A DNA stretch of 49,434 nucleotides from Lactarius indigo (lineage: Eukaryota > Basidiomycota > Agaricomycetes > Russulales > Russulaceae), in NCBI GenBank assembly GCA_025766275.1, contig JAFKAC010000240.1, positions 1-49,434 of the forward strand. Reading direction: 5' to 3'. The first letter of the stretch is position 1. Each line of letters opens with the position of its first letter. The notes below the pieces were generated by a model. That model had not been told where the DNA came from, did not search any database, and saw only the letters and a program-made list of their open reading frames with translations. A program made the translations under genes and the position numbers. Positions 1 through 9,240 of the stretch are shown in pieces.

Positions 1-881
1 CGCTCCTCGATTCCTCGGTCCTCCCTCGGGGACCCGCTCCCGAGCACCTCGAGCGCGCCATCGCGCGCTGGAACGTGTATCTCGCTAGCGGCACATTCGC
101 ACTGTCCGTGGCACGTGATGCGCCCATCGGCGCGTCCGATGAGGCGTTCAACTTTTGGACATCGCCGTGGCCCTACTGGGACATGCGTGTGCGTGCACCG
201 GGAGTGTGGAACGCGCTACGCGAGAGCGGCCTCGTGATATTCAAGGTAAGGGTGTCTCGCTTTTTTTTTTTCAAATTTCTTTTTGGATGATTGGCGCCAG
301 TATGCGTGCGCCGGACTTCCTCTTCTTCCGAGATCTGACTAAATTTAAATTTCATTCATACTGTAGGGCGATCTAAAGTGAGCGTCAATCAAAGATAAAT
401 AATTCGCTCCCGTGTCACCGACCGAAATTCTTTTTGCTTTTGTTGCAGTTATCGCAAGTGAGTGACACGGAGAAATTATTTACCGCGATGATGATCCTGT
501 TCAAACGGAGGCCTACGTCAGGTTGACTGGCGACGTTCAATGGCCCGTCGACACATCATTCGAGACCGCCGTGGGTGAGTTAGTTTCTCCCCGGTCTACC
601 CATCTACCACTTCTCAAACGCCATATTATTATTACTATCTCCGCAGGGCCGCTCGCGTATGCGTTCCCTCTTTTGAGCCTGCGGACGAACAAGGCCGACG
701 TCGTGGTCGGGGTCCCCCACTCAGTGGCCGATGCGCTGGATGCGCGCGGCGAAAAGTGGAGAGTCAACGGAAGGTATGCACAGCGCAGTCACAATGAATG
801 GAGGCTCTAACACCTGCAATGCCGATCGCGCGCAGATATGCTCTCGTCTCTTTTTTGCCGCGAGGAAAGATCGTCGATTGA
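1..881 (+). CDS. 3' part of an unrecognised protein gene (5' end outside the window)
   Basis: An open frame enters from the left edge and reads to a good donor at 246 (GTAAGG). I join 3..245, a possible 9-base microexon 449..457, 511..574, 647..773 and 836..881, ending at TGA 879-881. All junctions keep phase. The residues before the first donor include FNFWTSPWPYWDMRVRAPG and the C-terminus ends YALVSFLPRGKIVD. No domain is recognised and no signal peptide or membrane segment shows in this part. The weakest point is the microexon; the phase also holds if it is skipped, because it is exactly three codons. The protein is soluble-looking with many W, P and R residues. The next gene faces it tail to tail across about 720 bases. 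Confidence 0.55.
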
Positions 882-1601
882 CGTGCGAGTACTAAGACTA
901 CAGTTGTGGGGTTTTACGTATTTGGAATGTCCACTTTGCCAAGAAGCTATTGCCATCCACAGCTTGACAGCCATCTGTCATTTGTGCCATTCTCTGCTTT
1001 GATCTGTATTAGACTTGGGACAGTAGACGTACCTGAGGCGGTGCAGTCTCGAGGTGAACACGTGCCATAATAAGTCGATACGTCATCAAAGCCCGTGGGC
1101 ACCGCACTGACCAAGTGTCAGTTGTTTACGGTGATGGCGTTCGGCGCTGAGCGCTGGTCCCGAGAACAGTCCAATTCGTCAATGACAGTACCGCACTCAG
1201 GCCCGACTAACGAACAGTGCGCCGTGCGGCCATCATTTGGAAATGATCATCAATCATGATCGATCAGGCGATCCTGGATAGTACGGTAATCCGGTCCAAG
1301 CTACATGATCCAGGAAGCTTTTGGCTAACTTGAAGGAACAAACAGGCGTCCACTGGCTGCTGTTTTCGTGCTTTAGTCGTACCAAAGAGCGAGTTACATT
1401 ATTGTACATTTATGCAAGAAGTACAGGTGGCCCTGCCAAGGAACCCGGAAGAAAAAATGCGAAAGGGAAGCAGTGACACCGCAACAAACGGTCAAAACAG
1501 TGATAACAACATTCGAACCACAACGCGCAAAAAAAACGAAGCAAGAGTAAGATTTCTTTCTGTCCAGACCAGAGCTGGAGTATCTACGCGACTGTGGCGG
1601 A
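882..1601. other. Intergenic stretch between two convergent genes
   Basis: About 720 bases lie between the stop of the first gene and the stop of the membrane-protein gene on the other strand. I see no credible coding frame, tRNA or transposon end. Short AT-rich palindromic bits such as GATCATCAATCATGATC occur near 1244. It should hold the two 3' UTRs. Confidence 0.5.
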
Positions 1602-3692
1602 TCATGCAATGGGGGCCGGATCGGACCGTAGGAGGTCAGGGAGCGCAACTTTGTATATCGAAGCGCGGTCCCCGTCGTGTTTCCATTCCCCCTCAGTCAC
1701 TTCGGTTGGGAACAGATCAGGTTCAAAGTCGTCATCCCCGAAATTTTTCTCCACATATACTGTGTCGCCGGCGTTAGATTCGTTTCCCCAAAAACCAATG
1801 TAGAACCATGCTTACGCCACTGTGCAAGGCCTTTGTCGTAGTTGCGCGCACATATGACCGCGAAGCCCGTGGAACAGAACAACGCAACGAACGAAGAGAC
1901 GGTCATGCAACCGAAGAACGGCCAGTCAATGAAGGTGAAGCGATAAATGCGGGAGTAGAACATCATGGACCACGCGAACACGAAGAAGAACGCGACCCCC
2001 AGGAACACCCAGGTCAGTTTACGCCACTCGCGGCGTACAGAATACCAACCCTGTATCAATAGTCAGCGCACGAGAACAGTTAGTTGTCGGAGGGTCAAAC
2101 ATGCCATCATCAACCAGGGGATCAACAGCTGAATGAACACCAAGGTTTCAATCAATAGGTGAAGGAAATGATCCGGTGATAAGGACATACCACAGTCGTG
2201 AGGATGAATGTCCCATTGTACACTGGCGTATGCGACGAGAGTTCTTTGATGGCACCGTGAAGCAGTTGATCGACCCAGAGCGCCATCGCATTGACGAGGA
2301 TGAAAATGGATAATTGGATGCTGACCAAAACAGCGAGGAAGTACTGTACGAAAATATCAATACATCTGGTCCGAGGGGTGCACCAGATAAGACCCACCCG
2401 GTACATCCGCAAGACGTTTTTCGGCGGACCGACGCGCCTGAAAGTGTGAGTGCGATACACCTGGCACAAGTGAGTAAAACATTGCTTCAGGTTTAGTGGG
2501 GTTAAACTCAGACCTTGTAAAGACGCCAGGAAAGGTACGTAGAGATCAAGAGCGCATCCAAGTGCAACACAAGGTCGGCGAGCTAAATAGCGCGAAACAT
2601 AAGAAACAATTCCAAGACGCACACATTAAACGAACCTGCAGCGCGAAGCGCCTCACGAAGTACTGGGAGTACAGGTCGATATGACAGGGAGTGTCTGCTT
2701 TTTCGAAAAGGTGGTACATGCGATCGCGGATATTGGTTGTGCGCCATAAAGCGTACGTAGACCATCCAGTAGCGATCGTGCGCGCAATGAGGAGCGCAAG
2801 TCTGTGCTCACATGAGTCAAAGGGACGAACTCTCAGAGACAGACGACACATACATATGGGGGACAGATTCAAAAACGATCTGTAACCGCTCAACAAGAGT
2901 ACGATGTCACTATACATATAGAGACTCACCGCGAACACGGCCAATCCATAAAACCAGAACTGAGAACCGATAAGTGACAGTTCCTCCCGACGTGCCTGAC
3001 TCAACCTGACAAAACACATCTAGGAAAACTGATCGCAAATGAACCATAATGAGGACTCACTTGGCCTGTGGGTACAAGAGAGTGAAAGTACAGACAGGGT
3101 CGAGGGTCATGGACATGCTTTCATCCACCGAAGAGATTATGACGTCTGAAAAGCCATCAGGCCTTGGCTGGGAGTCGATATGAATTTGTGGAGAAGAGCT
3201 AGTGCCGGTGACCGCCCACGAAACTGAGGTCTGGTAATATTAGATTGGGTAGAGATAGTAGTCATAACAAAGCATTTACCGCATTTGACTGGCCGAGGGC
3301 GTAACAAGGTTACTAACTGACATGAAAGGTTAAACTGGAGGACATACAGATAAACCGCTCGGTTCGCTGATAGGAGAGTCTGTACGCAGGAAACGACGTG
3401 GAATTGAAACAGGGTCTACCTGACCCACGGTGTAGAAATGGTCGCAAGGATTTGGGTCTCCGCCAGTGACAGGAACTTGGTTACACAACTCGAGGCTGTA
3501 TTGGCCATGACGCCCCGTGTACTGGACAAAGGTAGTGGCGTTGATTTGTGCATGGTCGACAATCGCAGAGGTGAATGAACCCCAAGAGTCGTCAGCGCTG
3601 AAGAGAAAAGACTGAAGAGTGCCCTGGGCAAAGCAGTGGATGAAAGAAAAGCAAAAGAACGAGATGGTGACCCAGTTGAGTGTTATTCTCAA
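1602..3692 (-). CDS. Multi-pass membrane protein with signal peptide and lumenal/extracellular N-terminal domain (function unknown)
   Basis: Model: complement(1602..1759, 1816..2050, 2191..2460, 2514..2582, 2636..2801, 2850..3005, 3061..3230, 3348..3692), 1569 bases, 522 residues. The start ATG at 3692 opens a clear signal peptide (SFFCFSFIHCFAQG). About 170 residues of polar N-terminal domain follow, with NATTF and other possible glycosylation sites. Several hydrophobic helices come next (WFYGLAVFAVSLYMY; FVQYFLAVLVSIQLSIFILV; VFLGVAFFFVFAW; FFGCMTVSSFVALF). The tail is acidic and cytosolic-looking (NFGDDDFEPD) and ends DPAPIA. The layout resembles the seven-helix-like hypothetical membrane proteins common in agaricomycetes, but I do not recognise a named family, so a receptor role is only a guess. 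The intron 2051-2190 is unusually long (140) and contains a hydrophobic frame, so one exon may be missing. Confidence 0.7.
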
Positions 3693-4068
3693 ATACTAAG
3701 TTACCGGTTCGGGTGTGAGGGATGCTGGGAAAGACGTCGGGGATTGGAGAGACTCACGACAGACTTTGTTAAGGACCACAACCGGTGGGTCGAGAGCATA
3801 ATTGTAGAAAAAAAGAAAAACAGACCAGCTGAGCGTGAATGCCGGGCCCACAGGGTGGGGGAAAAGAACAGGCAGGAATGAAGTTACTAAGCATACATAT
3901 AGCGCCAGTGAGGGGATTCAGAGCGGAAACAGAAGATAACGAATAGAATTCAAACCCCAAAAATGGTGGCATTGTCAATATGTTTGGTGATCTATGAACA
4001 TATCGGGTGCTCCGGAATTAAGTGGCGTATTCGAGGTGATGATGGGAATAACAAACGGTGTGGGTGCC
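3693..4068. promoter_or_regulatory. Upstream region of the membrane-protein gene, interrupted by a hAT insertion
   Basis: These 376 bases lie between the start codon of the minus-strand membrane-protein gene and the left target duplication of the hAT element. They must include its 5' UTR and core promoter. No clear TATA box was identified. The transposon now separates this stretch from whatever lay further upstream. Confidence 0.35.
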
Positions 4069-4076
4069 ATGCCAAC
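4069..4076. repeat. Left 8-bp target-site duplication of the hAT element (ATGCCAAC)
   Basis: It is identical to the eight bases at 7427-7434 directly after the right transposon end, which fixes the element borders to the base. Confidence 0.95.
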
Positions 4077-7000
4077 CAGTGTTGGACAGTTGCCGACTAA
4101 GGTCAAGAGTCAATGTCATCACATGTCGACTAGTCGGTGACTAGTCGCCGACTGTGGAACGACCATGACTTTTCTCATCACGTGACAGTAGCACATTCCG
4201 GAATCTGTATTGAGTAATATCGTACGATTTCTCTTATTCCATACCACAATGACTCATAGTGGCCGGTCATCTAATCGTTCTTGGGTCCGTGACTTCTTTA
4301 AGGACCACCCAAAACTTGCCCAAAAAGCACCTGAAGCATACTCGGGCACGTGGACAACCCACGACAAAGCAAAAGTATACTGCAAGCTCTGTTTGGTCAA
4401 GCACGTCAATGAGGTCCTTGAACAAGACACAAGAGCTGTTGAAGCGGGTACTCGGCAGTTTGTTCGATCCAATGATATGATCGAACTGGAGCGTGCGTAA
4501 CACTATCACATCAAAATTTCTTAGCTCAATTTCTTTTCGATTAGTTTTTTCGGTTAGGCAGAATGAGGCTGGCCGCGGGTGGTTATCAGCACGTACAGAG
4601 GGGCTGGTCAATCATCTTCGACTCTGCGATCTTCAGCCCCCAGCAGTGCTTGAGAAAGCTCAGGCACATAAAGATCGTGTGTTGGGAACCACTGCAGCTG
4701 GCAAAAGGACCCGTCGCGATATGGAGGAAGAATCCGAAGATCCTGAGGCATCGTCATCGCTATTCCGACAACGCAGCATATCACCGTATCCGGGTCAACT
4801 ACCTGCGTTCCATGTTCAAACACCTTCTGAGACCTTCCAGTCCCCGTACACCCTCTCGGTCGTATCAAGGGGATCTTATTCTGATTTTGAACGAGAGCCC
4901 TCTGTTGCCTCCTCTATCTCCACCTCATCGTCTAGCCGTGGTGCCTCTCCCTTCAACTTCCCGCAAATCCCATCTCGATCTCAATCTCGATCTCGACGCG
5001 GCGCGTCTCGTCCTTCTTCACTTAACCCTCAAGCACTCGCCGAACCGACCTGGTCAGACATACAACAGGCGCGCTTTGAGGAACGAATCACACGCATCAC
5101 TGCAGCGGCGGGATTTCCGCTCTCGTGGGTGGAAAACCCAGAGTGGCTGGATTTTTGCAACAACTTTGTTCCGCAGGCCAAGTCGCCAAGTCGAAAAGTT
5201 CTTACCAAACGTCTTCTGCCGCGAACACTCAACGAATTACAACAGAAGGCAAAGCAACGGGTAAGTGGCAAGAACGCAACTGCCTCGTGCGATGGCTGGA
5301 CAGGCGAAAATTTCCATCATTACATCGCGTTTATGATCATGGTTGATAAGAAGGTATGGCGCTTTTATTACGACGAGCACACTGTATCTGACTAGAACTA
5401 GGTCCATACAGTGAATGTTCATGACGCGTCTAACGAAAAAAAGACGGCCAACAATCTATATAATCTAATGGTGGAAGTACTCGAGCGTCTTCAGTCAGAA
5501 TGGAAGGTCACTGTTGTCGCGTTCACGACAGATGCATCTGGCGAATCTCGAAAAGCACGAAAGCTACTACTTGCGCGTTTTCCACACCTTGTATGCCCTG
5601 ACTGTTTTGCGCACCAGGTTTGACTTTTTATTTATTTATATTCTTCGTTATACTGACACAATCGTTTCAAAGGTGAACCTCATTGTCGGGGACTACTTCA
5701 AGGCCGAGTCGATATATGTCAAGCATAGCAAGATGGCCTCAGATCTCATCAGCTGGCTACGCAGCAAGACATACGTCCTTGCCCGCCTTCGGGAGATTCA
5801 GACGCAAAACGGACGGCCGCCGCTTACTGTGATTCGCGCGGTCTTAACAAGGTGGACAGCACACTACCTCGCCTTCAAGCGTCTGCTCGAGCTCGAGCTC
5901 CCTCTCCGAACCCTCATTACTCAAGACGCAATGGCTTCATCCGATCAACAGGTCTTCATCTCTCCGGGCTTGACAGCAGCAAATAAACGAAAGGCGCGTG
6001 AAATGAAAGCAGTCATTGAGGACAGCACTTTCTGGCACTCATTAGCTCGGTACGTCAATCCGAGATCAGTGGTATCGGTCTAATATTTTTTGATACAGCC
6101 TCAAGACGCATCTTGAACCCCTTGCGAGAGCCGCAAATGTGGCCCAAGCGGCATTCTGTCGTTTGGATCAGATCTTGCTCACGTTTGGCTCCCTCAGCAT
6201 ATATTATCGCGAAATCATGGATCAAGACCCCGACAATGCCATCGGATGTACAGCTATTCTCGACAGCATCGAGAAGCGGTGGGCGAAAGCAGACCAGGAC
6301 ATCTTCATTGCAGCCGTTCTTTTAAATCCGTTTGTCAAAACCGCCGCCTTTTCTCCTCGAGTTTCGTTCCTCACACGAGCTGGCGTGTTTACGCTGCTGA
6401 AGCGTTTGTATCAACGCTTCTTCTCCATCACCGAGTCCCCCGACCAGCTGTCCGCCAATATAAACACACTCTTCACAAACATCCAGGACTACTTCAGCGA
6501 GCATGGCGGCGACTTGGCAGCGTATGCTGGTCCCATCAAAGATAGGGCACAGGCTAATGGCGTGTCCCCGGATCCGGTTGAGCTATATGAGGGAATGGTT
6601 CCCATCACTGCCGGCTCCCCCCCAACACCACTCTTTAAGCTCGCACTTCACATCTTGTCCATTTGTCCTAATTCTGCCTCATGCGAGCGGTTGTTCAGCG
6701 TCTTCGGCAACACTCTCACAAAGCTCAGGAATCGTCTAGGAAAGTCCACCCTCACCTCACTCGCGGAACTGAAAATGCACATACGCGATGAACACGTGCG
6801 CAACGGCGATACCAAACAGCGGCTGAAGCGCTTCTACGGGACCACATCACGAGCAAGTCCCTCCTCAGGTCAACTGGAGTCCCTCCTCACCCCGCCGCTG
6901 CTGGACGATGAAGCAGGAGACATTGCAATGGATATTGATCCCGTGTTGCAGCAGTTGTCGGATGGTGAGACTGACGATTTTAATCGCATTACAGAGTCTT

Positions 7001-7426
7001 TCGGCAGGCAATCAGACTACGACAATGACGACGGGGACGGACAAATGCCGTCAACCATTTCAATTACGATTGTCGACCTTTTTAACCACGCAGAAAAAAA
7101 TTGGATATCATTACATGAACGCAGCGCGTCTCGGAGCCTAAACGAGGAACTGGAGCTCTATGAGCTCCTCAACTCGGACCCAGCAGGAGTGGAAGGTGTT
7201 GACGTAGAGATTGATCACGCTCTGGATAGTATATTCGTTGTCTAGTATGCACGCGCGACACGACTTCGTTTTTTATGCATACAAATTAATTGTCGAATTG
7301 GGTGACACCGATTACCTCACTAACTGATGTAGGCGTGGGAACAGTCACGGTCATTTGCGGTCACTGACCCCATGGTCAGATGACTTTCCTGACTCTCACG
7401 ACTAGTCACTGACTGGCACAACACTG
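4077..7426 (+). mobile_element. Complete hAT-superfamily DNA transposon, 3350 bp
   Basis: Both ends read CAGTGTTG inward (4077-4084; reverse complement at 7419-7426). After that the terminal inverted repeat is only partly matched. The element is flanked by a perfect 8-bp duplication, ATGCCAAC, at 4069-4076 and 7427-7434. An 8-bp target duplication and short CAG-starting inverted repeats are hallmarks of hAT elements. Subterminal copies of GACTAGTC lie at 4128-4135, 4139-4146 and 7400-7407, the sort of motif hAT transposases bind. The interior holds one five-exon transposase gene with an unbroken joined frame. Intact ends, exact duplication and open frame suggest a fairly recent, possibly autonomous insertion. 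Confidence 0.95.
4249..7245 (+). CDS. hAT-family transposase with BED zinc finger
   Basis: Model: join(4249..4496, 4558..5353, 5402..5617, 5673..6049, 6099..7245), 2784 bases, 927 residues. The first two exons give a BED-type zinc finger: YCKLC near residue 45, completed across the first intron by LVNHLRLC. A serine/arginine-rich linker follows. The RNase H-like core starts around SCDGWTGENFHHY and continues with FTTDASGESRKARKLL, which would carry the first two catalytic acidic residues. The hAT C-terminal dimerisation region is clear near residues 720-770 (LALHILSICPNSASCERLFS). A further acidic tail of roughly 130 residues follows. All four introns have phase-correct GT-AG ends, and no frameshift or stop is seen. 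ATG 4249 is the first in-frame methionine. The gene lies wholly within the transposon and would excise and reinsert it. Confidence 0.93.
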
Positions 7427-7434
7427 ATGCCAAC
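7427..7434. repeat. Right 8-bp target-site duplication of the hAT element (ATGCCAAC)
   Basis: It is identical to the eight bases at 4069-4076 directly before the left transposon end. Confidence 0.95.
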
Positions 7435-7689
7435 TACTAACACAACAAAGTTCACCTTACTCTACTGTACCTCCTTCCCAAGTCACCTCCCAACCAGGTG
7501 CTCCGTAGTACAGTACAATGTCTAAGAAGGCTAGTTACAGGTAACTTAGACATAACGGGCTTAAGGTTGTTGAGGAAGCTGATGACGTGATAGGCTTTCC
7601 ATGATAGGATACATTCAATGATCCTGCATCACGAATGATACAGTACTGCAGGACCCGCCAACTGTACTGTAATTCGTGTTCACTGTTTA

Positions 7690-8945
7690 TCCTGGAGAAC
7701 GTGCTGATATCATAACATTGCTTGATGGCCCGCGGTTCCGCTTTTTGATTGAGGCGTGGCCTTCTTATACCCAATTCAACCAATTGGGGTCCATCGACAC
7801 CGCCGCCTGTCACGCCCGCCAAGCATGCACAACTCATACTCCGGAACGTTCCGTTCTGATCCTCAGCCGCTCGAGCGGGACACCGTCTCCGCGTGGGGAA
7901 TTTTCTTGAGCACATTGACTCGCTCGCACATTCTTGGTCCACCTGTCAAATATTTGGGCTCTGAATCCTTCGCCGAGCAGGTTTTACGTTGTCACAACGT
8001 CCGTCAACTGGTGCGTTGTACGTGTCCTCTTGTCAGATTAGATGCTTACAAATCATCTATACATGGATATGTTTCCCCTGTTTGTGACCTTAGGCTTTCG
8101 GGACAGGTAATTTACGGAGGAAACAATTATATAGAGGTCGTCCTAACGATGGAGAAATGCAATATGGACCTTGATACTCGGTATGCCCTTCGCATTCCCA
8201 TGCAGTGGTGGCGGAGGTCAACCTTTCTCAGGACGATTCTCGATGGTTTGCCGAGATGCGTTCATCTAGCGCTTACCAAGTGTGCGCGCTTCGCGTCTAC
8301 GCTATGATAGAGCAATCAACTCCGAACGCGATGTGGGAAGGTCGTGAAGGTGGACCTAACGTCTCCCCAAGTCTGCTTGCTGCGCCGACCATGTTTGGCA
8401 CAGCGCTCTCTCGTACCGCCTTCGTCTAACGAGGTGAAAGATTTCTCTCTGAGGTATGCTACGGAGTTCCTTGACCCTTCGTGGGTGTCGATGGGAGACA
8501 CACAGCCCGAGCGCACAATGTTAATGTTCCCACACGAGCGCAAGTGCACCCCCTTTCCCAGGCCAGCGGTCCCCGCTCACTGTAGTTGTATTACCGCAGT
8601 ATTCATCAGAATAAATTTAGGGCCATTTGATCGTCTACCCTGTAACGTTAGTGCACCGCGAGTCACACTTGGCACGGACGCCCGAGACCGCCTCTTCACC
8701 CATCAACCTGTCCGCTTGTTTCCCTCGATAACATCGCATTTACGCGCCCAGTTCCCACCGGATTCGTTGTAAACCTCGTTCATCAGATACCGTGGGTTCT
8801 CCCTCACGACTTCCCGCTTCTTCGGGACTCCTGACGACTGGCACCGATACCTCATGTAGGGTGTATGGGTCAAAGCCGAGGTAATGAATGTTGAGATGGG
8901 CGTAACCGAGAAAATGAATGATTTCTGTGGTTCCCAGAACATAGC
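7690..8945 (+). pseudogene. Decayed ACOT9-like (double hotdog) acyl-CoA thioesterase
   Basis: Pieces of an ACOT9/BFIT-type acyl-CoA thioesterase appear in the right order but in different frames. They are MHNSYSGTFRSDPQPLER (start of the first hotdog), DLRLSGQVIYGGNNYIEVV near 8090-8140, GRFSMVCRDA near 8233, LVPPSSNEVKDF and MGDTQPERTMLMFPHER near 8420-8540, SLDNIAFTRPVP near 8720-8755, and VKAEVMNVEMG with MNDF near 8870-8925. In-frame stops and shifts separate them, for example TAG soon after GRFSMVCRDAFI. The usual second-hotdog stretch after MLMFPHER is unrecognisable. Intact enzymes hydrolyse acyl-CoAs in mitochondria. I find no splice pattern that restores one frame, so I call it a remnant; a heavily spliced functional version is unlikely. 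Confidence 0.75.
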
Positions 8946-9240
8946 GCAGTATGCCTTGCTACCTGATCAGAGTTTCTCGTCCTTATCTTGATCCTTATCG
9001 TTCGCAGAGGCTATGCTGTGGTTGGAGGGTCGACACTCATGGGAAATAAGCGCAGATGTGGTCTGCATGCACCTCGACAGTGATATCTGTCAATGTGCTG
9101 TAATGAAAATCAAGGGATGTACAGCTATGCACCATGATCGATGATAATCCCTGGATCTATCCGGAATGCACGTGACCGAGTTTTATCATGTGATCTGACG
9201 CGTCGCGATTCAGACTCAACTCAGGCTTGTTGTTGCACGA
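8946..9240 (+). promoter_or_regulatory. Upstream region of the GEN1-like gene
   Basis: This stretch of about 295 bases lies between the thioesterase remnant and the resolvase start codon. No TATA box or known element stands out and no coding frame is seen. Confidence 0.35.
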
